Below are positions 6,381-14,447 of a stretch of 41,865 nucleotides of DNA, in pieces. The stretch spans positions 1-41,865 of the forward strand of contig CATJIF010000059.1 of assembly GCA_949740445.1 (NCBI GenBank), written 5' to 3'. Origin of the DNA: an uncultured Peptostreptococcaceae bacterium. GTDB lineage: Bacteria; Bacillota; Clostridia; Peptostreptococcales; Anaerovoracaceae. The notes below the pieces were generated by a model. That model did no database searches. It was not told the origin of the DNA and was given only the letters and a program-made list of their open reading frames with translations. Positions within the stretch are counted from its first letter, which is position 1. Every line of letters starts with the position of its first letter. Both the position numbers and the translations under genes were made by a program.

Positions 6381-8873
6381 TCAATAGCCGCCACTGGATC
6401 CGCCGCCCATCAGACCGGCCAGCGCCGAACTCTGGCTATTCATCTGCGCTACCATCTGTTCCAGTATGGTAAATTGCCGCGTGTAGTAATCGACGCGATC
6501 GCTCATTTTGTCCTGCCACCGATCAATTTGATCGTCTAAACTATCCATTTCCTTTTGCAGGGAATTGTTCATCAGCGACAGCGACGACAATTTCGTTCCG
6601 GCCTTCTGCACCAGAATACCCGGGCTTGCAAGCGAGGTCGAAGCGTAGTTATCCAACGTGGTTTTTACGTTTTGCATCAGGCCATTGGTCTGGGCCCCGC
6701 CCTCTTTTGTCTTTACGAAGGCATCTTTCACTTTGTCGGGATTGGTTTCCAGTGCCTCGCGCAATTTGGTTTCGTCGAGGGAAATCGTAGTCAATCCGTC
6801 GGAGTAATTGGTATCGATACCGATGCTGCGCAATACGCCACCATCGCTTCCGCCGGGCGAAATGGCCGAACGCAGCTTATCGTACAGCGAAGAAAGATCC
6901 CTGTCGCCAAAGAGGATTCCCTGCTTCGCCTTTTCTTCGTAGGCCGCAATCGCGCTTTCGCTCATGTTGGCTTTATCATCTTCGGTGAGCGGTTCGTAAC
7001 GCGCGTTGTTCGACTTCGTTGCCGGAAGCGTGGAATACGCGTCGTGAACCTCCGTAATTAGCGCATTGTAATCATCGACAAAGGATTTGATGGCATCGAC
7101 GATTTTATCCGTATCGGCCTTGCTTGTAAAGGTAATCGCTTCGGTATCAGCGATCTCCTTGCCGCTTTCATCATAACCGAACGTTCCGTTCAGCGTAACT
7201 GACAGGCCATCGAGATCTACCACGTTGCTGGAACGCGTCAGTTGCATTGAACTCCCGTTGATTGTAACGTCCAAAATAGCATCCTGTCCAGCTTCTACTT
7301 TTCCTTCGGAATCGCCGAACAACTTCTGTGCCAAGCCTTCTCCCATACTGATCTGTCCAGCTTCGCCGGTTTCTTTCGCAGTGAAGACAAATTCGTTGGT
7401 CAGCTTGGAATAGCTGACGCTAACGCCAGCCTCGGTGTTGCTGTTGATCGCCAGGACTACGCTTTCCATCGCGGTATCTTTGCTGAACGTTCCAATCCGC
7501 GTATCGTTAATGCGCAGCTCGTACAGAGGATTTCCTTCCGAATCGATTCGTTCGTAGATCGTCTTGCCATTCTCGTCTTTCAGCTCGTTGCCGTCGGCAT
7601 CTTTAGCGGCCTGCACCAGATTTCCCTTGACATCGAAGAACTTGCCATCGCGTTCTGTTACAGCGCCCTCAGCTTTCAGGCTTTCTAATCCGTCCAACAC
7701 GCCCAGATCGCCCAGCGTCTTGCTGGTGTTGAGGTAGCTTGTAAGGCCGGTCTTACCGATGCCCAGCGCTTCGCCTACATCCGAGCCAACGGCGAAGGAA
7801 GAACCTGCTTTGGCTTCGAACGTCAGCTTTCCGTCGTCATTGCTGACTTTGATTTTATCTTTTCCAAAAGCCTTTTCCAGCGATTTGTTCAGCTCGTCGA
7901 CCATGTCCTGGGCGGGGTTTTCGCTGTCTTTCAGAGTTTCGGGAATCGTAATCTTCTTCGTTACGCCATCCAGCGTAACGCTGATGCTCTTTCCCGCCAG
8001 ATATTCTTTCAGATCTGTCTCGTGATACATCTTTGTATCTTCTTTTACCTGAATGCTGGTGGCTTCTTTTCCAGGTTCGATCCCCAGCGTTTTTTGTATA
8101 TTATCGCTAGCGCTACTGATATAAATGCTGTTGCCTGCACCAGCCTTATCGGAAAAGCTGATCGTACCGTCCTCTGCTACGTTTACACCGATGCGGGTGT
8201 CGGCCTTAACCGATTCGCCGCTGCTGGTGGTTATCGAAAGCTCACTCAGCTTTTTTTCGATGCCTTTTGCCAGTTCCTCGGCGCTGTTATATCCTTCCAA
8301 TTCGTCGAAATTCAGCTCTATGCTCTTCGTACCGTAGGTCAGCGTCATGGAACCGCTAATGTCGCTTACTTTCAGCTTTTCGTCCCAGTTGATCGCTTCG
8401 CCGGCGGCCATCGCCTCGCCATTGCTCCCTACCATAACACCACCAAGAGCATTATTGCCAGCACCTACCTTCGAACGGTATTTTGCCGCAGTCGCCAGCT
8501 GTTTGATTGCATCGATCTGCACGCTGCTGCTGGTTTTGCCTGTCGCTGTTACCTTGCCTGCATTTGCCCCATTGGTTGTGGTGTTTACCGCCTTATTAAA
8601 GAAGGCGGAGCTGAACAGGTTTGTGCTGGAAGAATACGAGGTATATTTTCTCGTAATCCCTGCCATCTTATCAATAATGCTGCGGTACGCATCTTGCTTC
8701 CACAGAATTTTCTGCTGCCGCTTCTGCAGCGCAATGATTTTGTTTTTGTAGCCGGATACGCTGTTTTCGATCAGAGCTTCCGTATCCAGTCCACTCGCCA
8801 TACCAGTAAATATATTCCTGTTGCCGAAAATACTGCTTGTGGAACTACTGCTTACACCGTTGACTGATGCCAT
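6381..8873 (-). CDS. fliD: FliD, flagellar filament cap (hook-associated protein 2)
   Basis: FliD forms the cap at the filament tip that folds exported flagellin into place. The N-terminal family motif appears as FTGMASGLDTEALIE, with a helical segment after it. The C-terminal domain ends in a coiled-coil stretch (LSSLSLMNNSLQKEMDSLDD then QFTILEQMVAQMN). At 830 residues it is longer than many homologues (about 450-700). The extra length is in the central variable region, which includes a segment of Asp-x-x-Gly-Asn repeats near residues 418-455. I prefer the ATG at 8871-8873, with AGAGGAA about nine bases before it; the GTG three codons upstream touches that site. It heads an operon with fliS, the fliT-like gene, the ABC gene and the chemoreceptor. 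Confidence 0.95.
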   Translation of the reverse strand: MASVNGVSSSSTSSIFGNRNIFTGMASGLDTEALIENSVSGYKNKIIALQKRQQKILWKQDAYRSIIDKMAGITRKYTSYSSSTNLFSSAFFNKAVNTTTNGANAGKVTATGKTSSSVQIDAIKQLATAAKYRSKVGAGNNALGGVMVGSNGEAMAAGEAINWDEKLKVSDISGSMTLTYGTKSIELNFDELEGYNSAEELAKGIEKKLSELSITTSSGESVKADTRIGVNVAEDGTISFSDKAGAGNSIYISSASDNIQKTLGIEPGKEATSIQVKEDTKMYHETDLKEYLAGKSISVTLDGVTKKITIPETLKDSENPAQDMVDELNKSLEKAFGKDKIKVSNDDGKLTFEAKAGSSFAVGSDVGEALGIGKTGLTSYLNTSKTLGDLGVLDGLESLKAEGAVTERDGKFFDVKGNLVQAAKDADGNELKDENGKTIYERIDSEGNPLYELRINDTRIGTFSKDTAMESVVLAINSNTEAGVSVSYSKLTNEFVFTAKETGEAGQISMGEGLAQKLFGDSEGKVEAGQDAILDVTINGSSMQLTRSSNVVDLDGLSVTLNGTFGYDESGKEIADTEAITFTSKADTDKIVDAIKSFVDDYNALITEVHDAYSTLPATKSNNARYEPLTEDDKANMSESAIAAYEEKAKQGILFGDRDLSSLYDKLRSAISPGGSDGGVLRSIGIDTNYSDGLTTISLDETKLREALETNPDKVKDAFVKTKEGGAQTNGLMQNVKTTLDNYASTSLASPGILVQKAGTKLSSLSLMNNSLQKEMDSLDDQIDRWQDKMSDRVDYYTRQFTILEQMVAQMNSQSSALAGLMGGGSSGGY

Positions 8874-9114
8874 TCTTTTCACTTCCTCTCACTATAGAAG
8901 CCGCTGTCTGTTCGCTGTCGGGAATGCGCACAGAACTATTTCCGTACTTTCTTTACTTTGAACGCAATTTGCGCACACTTCACAATTTCTATTACTGCGC
9001 ATAAAAAAATAAGAAAATTTGCCCTAAAGCTATTAACTCTTTCGCTTTTTATATCGACATATAAAGTAAAAAGATAAGTAGTTTTAAGCAAATTTTACGC
9101 TTGGAGGAACAGGT
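8874..9114. promoter_or_regulatory. Divergent intergenic region with TGCGCA repeats
   Basis: This 241-base AT-rich spacer separates fliD (minus) from parA (plus) and must hold promoters for both. TGCGCACA occurs at 8925-8932 and 8970-8977, and TGCGCATA at 8996-9003, all in the same orientation, which could be binding sites for an unknown regulator. A GTCGATAT sequence on the minus strand near 9050 resembles a sigma-28 -10 box, but no TAAA-like -35 box stands 15 bases before it. I could not assign a confident promoter on either strand. GGAGGA at 9103-9108 is the ribosome site of parA. Confidence 0.35.
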
Positions 9115-9876
9115 TTGGAGAAAATTATTGCAATTACAAATCAGAAAGGCGGCGTCGGAAAAACTACGACTGCGCTATCTCTCATAAATGCCCTGCGCAT
9201 GCGGGGCATTCGGATTTTGGGTGTGGATCTCGACCCTCAGGGCAGTCTGGGCTTTAGCGCTGGTCTGGATATCGAAAATACCAGTACCGTCTACGAGGTT
9301 CTCAAAGGCACGGCTGATATCCGCGATGTCATCGTCTCTACTGATCTCGGCGATATCCTGCCTTCCAATATCCTGTTATCTACCGCCGAGCTTGAATTTA
9401 ATTCGCCCGGGCGCGAATATCTGTTAAAAGATCAGCTGGACAAGGTGTCGGACGATTACGATTATATTATTATTGATACGCCCCCTGCCCTGAATGTGCT
9501 TACGGTAAACGCCTATGTGGCTTCTGGCGCGCTGATTATTCCCATGGCGCCGGAAATCCTCAGCCTTCTGGGAATTTCCCAGATACGCGAAACGATTGAT
9601 TCCGTCCGCCGCTATTACAATCCCGGCCTAAAGGTTCTCGGCATTCTTCTAAACAAATTCAACGCCCGCCTGACGCTCAATCGCGAGGTATTGGAAATGG
9701 CAGAAGAAATTGCTTCGCGGCTGGATACCCACGTCTTCGAAACCAAGATCCGCACCAGTGTTACCGTGGCTGAATCGCCAGCTCACGGAGAAAGCATCTT
9801 GGTTTATGCGCCGCGATCAAAACCGGCTCAGGATTTCCAAAAGCTATTGGATGAGCTGCTTTCCGCCCGCACCTGA
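9115..9876 (+). CDS. ParA/Soj-family ATPase (orphan, no ParB)
   Basis: A 253-residue ParA-type positioning ATPase. It has the deviant Walker A KGGVGKTT (11-18, signature Lys11 and catalytic Lys16), the LDPQG segment near 39-43 and a Walker B strand YIIIDTPPAL near 118. It lacks the DQAxxLR start of FlhG and the long N-terminal extension of some plasmid ParA proteins. The TTG start at 9115 has GGAGGA six bases upstream. No parB or parS-like repeat was seen nearby; instead the next gene, 24 bases on, encodes the FliM-N/ComFB protein. Orphan ParA proteins in motility loci (ParC in Vibrio, PpfA in Rhodobacter) place chemoreceptor arrays, and FlhG sets flagellar number. A similar positioning role is inferred here. 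Confidence 0.9.
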   Translation: MEKIIAITNQKGGVGKTTTALSLINALRMRGIRILGVDLDPQGSLGFSAGLDIENTSTVYEVLKGTADIRDVIVSTDLGDILPSNILLSTAELEFNSPGREYLLKDQLDKVSDDYDYIIIDTPPALNVLTVNAYVASGALIIPMAPEILSLLGISQIRETIDSVRRYYNPGLKVLGILLNKFNARLTLNREVLEMAEEIASRLDTHVFETKIRTSVTVAESPAHGESILVYAPRSKPAQDFQKLLDELLSART

Positions 9877-9900
9877 CCGCTTTGAAAGAGGTATTGAATT

Positions 9901-11016
9901 ATGACAACAGAAGATACAAAGACTGACAATGTTAAAGATGGCGCAGATACAGGCGCCAAACGAAAAAACGGCACAGGCGAAAATGCCAATGGAGGCCGCC
10001 GTAGCGCAAGCAAAGGCCGCAGCGCTAAGAGCAATAAAACTGCCCACGTGCTGAATCTCCTGACCGAAAGTAAAGACGCGCCGAAAAAAGAGGCTGCCGC
10101 TTTACCGGCAGAGCCGCTTCCTGCGGAAGTCGAGCTGATTGATAATGCGGTTCTTGCCGAACAGATCCGCAGTGCATTGGAATCGGAATTCGACGGCGAA
10201 GCCGAAAGTAAACCCATACCCTCGCCCGCCGCACCTCTGGCGCCAGCATCTGAAGCTGCACAACCGCAGCAAAGTGCCCCAACGGAGAGCATTTCTACAC
10301 CGGCCGAAGATATATCCGCGCCATCGGAACATATCTCTGCGCCGATGGAAGACCGTTCTGCTGTAACTGCACCGGAGCAACCACAAATAGACCAGGCACT
10401 GCCCGCAGCTCCGGCGGCAGACGCTTCCGCTGCACCACAGTCCTCTGGCGGCAAACTCTCTCAGGAGGATATCGAACGCTTACTCCAAGGTGCTTCCTCT
10501 TCTTTAGCACAGCCGCAGCAAAGCGCCCCGACAGAAAATGTTTCTACACCGGCTGAAGATAGTTCTACGCCAACAGAAAATACCCCTGCGCCGGTCGAAA
10601 ACCGTTCTGCTGCCACTGCACCAGCGCAACCGCAGATAGACCAGGCGCCGACAGCAGCTCCACAAGCAGCAAACGTTTCGGCTGCACCGCAAAAAACAAG
10701 CGGCAGCCTGCTTCCAGAATCAATTTTCGAGCCTGCTCCGTTGGAAGGCTTTTCGTATGTGAATATTATGCAGTTTCTCGTGGAGCAAAAAGTCGATAAG
10801 TATATTAAAATGTTTGGCTTATGCAATTGTCCTCGCTGCAAATTAGATGTTATGGCGCTGGCCCTTTCCAAACTGCCAGCAAAATATATTATTATCGCTT
10901 CCAACGAAGCAAAGCCTATGATGAGCGTATGGGAAGGCCGCTATAATACTGCTGTTATTTCGCAGGTTATGTGGGCCTGCAAAACGGTAATGGACAACCC
11001 TTACCACGATTTGTAA
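9901..11016 (+). CDS. ComFB-domain protein with a FliM-N-like motif
   Basis: A 371-residue protein in three parts. Residues 1-75 are basic (many Lys, Arg, Asn, Ser), a composition seen in peptides through which partners stimulate ParA ATPases. Residues 76-270 are Ala/Pro/Ser/Gln-rich and contain two copies of a segment of about 61 residues. Between the copies lies LSQEDIERLLQG (186-197), which matches the N-terminal FliM/FliY motif (LSQxEIDALLxG) that binds CheY-P and is also contacted by FlhG. The last 90 residues form a ComFB domain with Cys308, Cys310, Cys313, Asp316 and the ALALSKLPAKY stretch. ComFB proteins have been reported to bind cyclic dinucleotides. It follows parA closely and ends before a two-way terminator. 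Domain identity is fairly sure; function is inference. Confidence 0.75.
   Translation: MTTEDTKTDNVKDGADTGAKRKNGTGENANGGRRSASKGRSAKSNKTAHVLNLLTESKDAPKKEAAALPAEPLPAEVELIDNAVLAEQIRSALESEFDGEAESKPIPSPAAPLAPASEAAQPQQSAPTESISTPAEDISAPSEHISAPMEDRSAVTAPEQPQIDQALPAAPAADASAAPQSSGGKLSQEDIERLLQGASSSLAQPQQSAPTENVSTPAEDSSTPTENTPAPVENRSAATAPAQPQIDQAPTAAPQAANVSAAPQKTSGSLLPESIFEPAPLEGFSYVNIMQFLVEQKVDKYIKMFGLCNCPRCKLDVMALALSKLPAKYIIIASNEAKPMMSVWEGRYNTAVISQVMWACKTVMDNPYHDL
10258..10692 (+). repeat. Two-copy internal coding repeat in the ComFB-domain gene
   Basis: Bases 10258-10440 (residues 120-180) and 10507-10692 (203-264) encode near-copies: both begin Ala-Gln-Pro-Gln-Gln-Ala/Ser, run through Ser-x-Pro-Ala-Glu-Asp and Gln-Pro-Gln-Ile-Asp-Gln-Ala, and end in Ser-Ala-Ala-Pro-Gln. 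The 22 residues between them carry the LSQEDIERLLQG motif. The copies have drifted at the amino-acid level, so the duplication is not recent. Confidence 0.8.
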
Positions 11017-11089
11017 GAACAAAGGGCTTCCATTTTATTTATATTGTGTGTAGAATCGACGTATCAAAAAGTTTTTATTATAATTAAAA

Positions 11090-11137
11090 AGACTGTCATA
11101 TCGGTTTGAATTACACCTTATGACAGTCTCTTTTTAT
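11090..11137. terminator. Bidirectional terminator between the ComFB gene and pilZ
   Basis: AGACTGTCATA (11090-11100) and TATGACAGTCT (11119-11129) form an 11-pair perfect stem with an 18-base loop. CTTTTTA follows on the plus strand, and on the minus strand the stem is followed by TTTTTAATTATAA. It lies between two converging genes and can end both the parA-ComFB transcript and the flgM-to-pilZ transcript. Confidence 0.85.
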
Positions 11138-11150
11138 CCATGGTTTTTAC

Positions 11151-11891
11151 TTATTCCCAGTATCCGCCTTCACCTCTGCGCCATTCTTTGCGGTTGCCCA
11201 TCTGTATATTGTACAGCATTTTTGTTAAAGAAGTGATTTCTTCTTCTTTCAGCTGTGCAAATAAAATACCGTAACGGAACAGACCAGGGCTGTGTTCATA
11301 AGCTCTGATAATCTGTCCAACGACAGTCATAGGCGCATATTCTTCGATCTGAATTTTCATGCGCAGCACTTCATCTTCTGCGTGCATAAATTCCGACTGT
11401 ACACAAGCCCCACCTGTGCTGATGTCTACAAGCATGCACTCTTCGGGATTTTCGAGATATCTATCTTCCATATAATACAGCGATATCGGCGAATTCACCG
11501 GCAGGCGGAAATTATTTCGATGTTCATTATAGGGCTGTACTTCGACATCCTTTAAGCGACAGATAATCCTCGACGATTCTTCTACGACTGCCTTCAAATT
11601 GAACTGCATCAGCTTATCATCGTATCCTCTGACAGTTACGATGCTTGCTATCGCACAGGTATCGAACGCCAACCCTCCGATCAAACGTTCAATCGTCATG
11701 CTCGAAGCGCTGAATGAAGTAATTCTTCCGGAAAGCAGCGGATTTTTATCTTTTGTAATGACATCAACGGGCATGCCGTTATGTAACTTTGGAAATCCCT
11801 TCGGCAGTTCGCCTGCCGTTTCTTCCTGCTCTAATTTTTCTGTTAAAGCCTCTTTGGAATTTCCTGAGAATAGGGATGCCAGAAAGCCCAT
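11151..11891 (-). CDS. YcgR-like PilZ-domain protein (flagellar brake type)
   Basis: A 246-residue cytoplasmic protein with an N-terminal YcgR-like beta domain (about 35-120) and a C-terminal PilZ domain. Both c-di-GMP contact motifs are visible: Arg125-x-x-x-Arg129 (HRNNFR) and Asp156-x-Ser158-x-x-Gly161 (DISTGG). Proteins of this layout bind c-di-GMP and slow or bias the flagellar motor (YcgR, DgrA). It is the last gene of the flgM operon, 70 bases after csrA, with AAAGGTGG before the ATG, and it ends just before a terminator. Residues 1-30 form a short variable start. Motor braking is inferred from the family and the operon. Confidence 0.9.
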   Translation of the reverse strand: MGFLASLFSGNSKEALTEKLEQEETAGELPKGFPKLHNGMPVDVITKDKNPLLSGRITSFSASSMTIERLIGGLAFDTCAIASIVTVRGYDDKLMQFNLKAVVEESSRIICRLKDVEVQPYNEHRNNFRLPVNSPISLYYMEDRYLENPEECMLVDISTGGACVQSEFMHAEDEVLRMKIQIEEYAPMTVVGQIIRAYEHSPGLFRYGILFAQLKEEEITSLTKMLYNIQMGNRKEWRRGEGGYWE

Positions 11892-11961
11892 GTTTTACCA
11901 CCTTTCTGCTCTCTAATATAAGGCTGACCTTTTAGTGTATCAATCGTTGCGATAAGATAAG

Positions 11962-12189
11962 CTACCGCAAATCCCCAAGCATTGCTAAAAGTTCTTGCGG
12001 TTCTGACTGTTCCTGTGCGGCGTCTCTGTTTGCATTCATAGCGCTCAACAGCTCGCTTCGAAGCACTGGAATATTCTTCGGAGCTTCGATTGCCAGTCGC
12101 ACTTTGCCATCGTCTGCCGTAAGAACAGTTATTTTAATATCTTCACCAATGGTAAGCGATTCGTTTACTTTACGTCGGAGGATTAACAT
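11962..12189 (-). CDS. csrA: CsrA, translational regulator
   Basis: CsrA binds GGA motifs in mRNA leaders and, in motile Bacillota, represses flagellin translation until FliW sequesters it. The 75-residue product has the family start MLILRRKVNE and the RNA-contact segment APKNIPVLRSEL, including the conserved Arg. The tail extends beyond the minimal 60 residues, as is usual in FliW-containing species. Its ATG overlaps the fliW stop (ATGTTAA), so the two are translationally coupled. The flagellin gene expected as its main target is not in the window. Confidence 0.97.
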   Translation of the reverse strand: MLILRRKVNESLTIGEDIKITVLTADDGKVRLAIEAPKNIPVLRSELLSAMNANRDAAQEQSEPQELLAMLGDLR

Positions 12190-12635
12190 TTGCCATCCAC
12201 CTGCCTTCCAAATTCCGCCAGGGAATGGCGCATATTGTAATCGCCATCTTCCAGAATAACCTGCACTGCACGACGGTTTTGCCCATTAATTACCACAGGG
12301 CATTTTAAGTTAACTGTACTGGCAGCTACCGGATTTTTTACAACGCAAAGGACGTAAAAACACAATGTACTTACATCTTCTGCTTCTAAAAATGCGAGGT
12401 CCTCCTGCTGCAATGCAGGCTCATATGCGGCATGCAGAGAAAAAGGGTCCATGACGACAAAGGCTAACTCTGGTGTTTTTTCACTTTGCAGACAGAGCAA
12501 CGACCCTTCACTTCCTGCAAAGGGTAACAGTAAAAACCGTTTTTCTTCTTCAAACGCAAATAGTCCTTTCGGAAATTCTATGATATCATCTGCATCATAT
12601 TCGATTTCGCCGAAATACTTTGTTGATGTCTTCAA
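12183..12635 (-). CDS. fliW: FliW, flagellar assembly factor and CsrA antagonist
   Basis: FliW binds either flagellin or CsrA. When flagellin is exported, free FliW relieves CsrA repression of flagellin translation. The 150-residue product shows family features: TKYFGEIEYDADDIIEFPKG at the start, FAFEEEKRFLLLPF, and a C-terminal NLKCPVVIN-x-x-x-R-x-x-x-QVIL segment. Overlap with csrA and placement downstream of flgL and the DUF6470 gene match the usual Bacillota order. Confidence 0.96.
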   Translation of the reverse strand: MKTSTKYFGEIEYDADDIIEFPKGLFAFEEEKRFLLLPFAGSEGSLLCLQSEKTPELAFVVMDPFSLHAAYEPALQQEDLAFLEAEDVSTLCFYVLCVVKNPVAASTVNLKCPVVINGQNRRAVQVILEDGDYNMRHSLAEFGRQVDGKC

Positions 12636-12660
12636 AAAGTGCCTCCTTCTCCTCGAATCG

Positions 12661-13269
12661 TTATGCTTCTACTTCCGGTGGCTCGTAGTTGGGGTCTGCG
12701 GAAGGCGGAACATACAGTGCACCGCCCACGTATTTAATGATGACCTCCGGCCTCTGAGCTATGGAAATTTCGATGTCTCCAGGAACGAATTTAAACTCGC
12801 CGTTATTCATTTTCCAATCAAAATTCAACTTATCCATCTCATAACGGATCTGCATTTCGCCTTCTTCCCAGTTGATTTCCACACCGGTTTTTGGAAGAAA
12901 CTCCAAACCGACGTTGGTCTTGATGTTCTTCATCATATCTTCTTCGGCAAATTGCGTAATCAGTTCCTGCCCTACTTTTGCATTCAGCAGCAGCTTTCCT
13001 CTCTGGGTATACTGCGCTGTCGCAGAGTAAGCTGCCTGACGGCCAGCTTCAGCCGCCTGCTCTATGCTACGCATTGTGGTCGGCGTTATGGAATTGCGCG
13101 CTTCAAAACTATCCAGGCGCAGTTTGATGGGACGGCTTTTTATTTTCATGCCACCGTCGTCACGACTGATCTCCATTTCTGCCGTTCCGCGGGTATATTC
13201 CAGCCGTGCATTTTTCGTTTTCATCTCGATTTCGATCGGGACGGTTTTAATTTCAATTAAAGGATACAT
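12661..13269 (-). CDS. DUF6470 (YviE-like) flagellar-locus protein
   Basis: A 202-residue protein of the family found between flgL and fliW in many Bacillota (YviE in Bacillus subtilis). It begins with a short beta segment (PLIEIKTVPIEIEM), has a central helical part, and ends in alternating strands (FVPGDIEISIAQRPEVIIKYVG). No signal peptide or membrane helix is present. AGGAGGG precedes the ATG, and the gene lies 31 bases after flgL. The biochemical role is not established; its steady link to hook-associated proteins and FliW suggests a part in late flagellar assembly. Confidence 0.85.
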   Translation of the reverse strand: MYPLIEIKTVPIEIEMKTKNARLEYTRGTAEMEISRDDGGMKIKSRPIKLRLDSFEARNSITPTTMRSIEQAAEAGRQAAYSATAQYTQRGKLLLNAKVGQELITQFAEEDMMKNIKTNVGLEFLPKTGVEINWEEGEMQIRYEMDKLNFDWKMNNGEFKFVPGDIEISIAQRPEVIIKYVGGALYVPPSADPNYEPPEVEA

Positions 13270-13300
13270 CGAATATCACCCTCCTACATAAAAACGAAGA

Positions 13301-14434
13301 TTACTGCATATAGTCAATCAGGGATTGCGACAAAATCGAATTGCCTATTTTCAGCGCTGCGTTATAGCAGTAGTTTGCCCAGGCAAACGATGTGATGGCG
13401 TCAGCTCCCTCCATATCCTCAATTTGTGTAATCTGCTCGTTGAGCGTATCCTTCGTACTGGTCAGGCGTTCCGTATTTGTTTTCAGAAATGTCGCTTCTG
13501 TATCTAATGCCACATACTCTACTGTTAAATCCGACAAGGCGGCCTCCAGCTTATCCGTCAAACGGTTCGCTACATCTTCATCGGAAGCCGGAACAAAAGC
13601 CCCAGAATCGGGATCGCAATTGGAGAAAATCTCACCCAATTTTTTCGTCAACATCACCAGATTCTTGGGATCGCCGTCTTCGTCCATGCCGTAATTGAGA
13701 TAATTCAGACCGGAAAGTGCCGAATTAAAGGCGCTCGTCTGCACGACTGTTCCGTTCCGCTCTGCCAGGCCCATGCCCAAATCCACATAGGTCGTCTCTT
13801 CGCTCATCGCTTTCAGCATGTTGTAGGCGTCTTTTTCCTTTATTTCGTTTCCGTTTACATCTTTCAACGGTTTGCCGTCTACCATGACGACCTGTTCGCC
13901 GAGATCATTTCCATTTTCATCTAACTGTCCAGCAGCGTGAACATTTACCGGTATGCCGCGATACAGCATCTGGCCATCCTCCGACCAGGAGAGCGGCACA
14001 TTTAAGCCGTCTGCTCCGGCAAAGACGAAGCGGTCGCCGTATTTGGAGTTCATGGTCTGTACCATGGATTCTGCTGTGGAAAGCAGCGTCTGGCCCAGAG
14101 GCTGCCGTCCAGAACCGGTCGGGCCGTTTAAGCCGCGCAGATCGGATACCTTGCCCAGCTGATAGCCCAAATCGTTTTGCACCTTGTCGATGGCCTTCCA
14201 GGCCACATCGTAAGTGTTGCTGACCGCGTTGTTGTTGGTCAGCTGCGACTCTGTCAGCCACAGCGTGCGCCGCATCTGGAATGCCTGGCTGGCCGACGCG
14301 GGATCTTCCGCATAGGAGTTGAACTTGCGGTTCGTCATTACTTTCTCGCCGGCGCTGGTCAGCTTATTGTATGATTTCATCAAATTGGATTTATACAAAC
14401 GCATTGATCCATTGGTTGTTATGCGAAAGGACAT
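13301..14434 (-). CDS. flgL: FlgL, hook-filament junction protein (HAP3)
   Basis: FlgL joins FlgK to the filament. Both ends resemble flagellin: N-terminal MSFRITTNGSMRLYKSNLMK and a C-terminal coiled coil ending near SILSQSLIDYMQ. At 377 residues it is longer than a typical 300-residue FlgL. The extra length includes Asp-Glu-Asn-Gly-Asn and Asp-Val-Asn-Gly-Asn segments near 176-200, like those in FliD and FlgK here. AAGGAGGA precedes the ATG, and the gene follows flgK by 13 bases. Confidence 0.95.
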   Translation of the reverse strand: MSFRITTNGSMRLYKSNLMKSYNKLTSAGEKVMTNRKFNSYAEDPASASQAFQMRRTLWLTESQLTNNNAVSNTYDVAWKAIDKVQNDLGYQLGKVSDLRGLNGPTGSGRQPLGQTLLSTAESMVQTMNSKYGDRFVFAGADGLNVPLSWSEDGQMLYRGIPVNVHAAGQLDENGNDLGEQVVMVDGKPLKDVNGNEIKEKDAYNMLKAMSEETTYVDLGMGLAERNGTVVQTSAFNSALSGLNYLNYGMDEDGDPKNLVMLTKKLGEIFSNCDPDSGAFVPASDEDVANRLTDKLEAALSDLTVEYVALDTEATFLKTNTERLTSTKDTLNEQITQIEDMEGADAITSFAWANYCYNAALKIGNSILSQSLIDYMQ

Positions 14435-14447
14435 GCTTTATTCCTCC

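Noticed and set aside
5685..6539. Long plus-strand open frame of about 284 codons opposite fliS and the fliT-like gene
   Set aside because: It is antisense to clear genes, has no ribosome site and no recognisable domain; low-complexity Ser/Ala content fits a shadow frame.
8022..8867. Long plus-strand open frame opposite fliD
   Set aside because: Lies wholly against a well-supported gene and shows no family features or start signal.
9040..9062. GTCGATAT on the minus strand as a sigma-28 -10 box for fliD
   Set aside because: No TAAA-like element lies 14-16 bases upstream.
9828..10454. Minus-strand open frame opposite the ComFB-domain gene
   Set aside because: Its Ala/Ser/Gly-rich product is the mirror of the Pro/Ala repeat region; no ribosome site.
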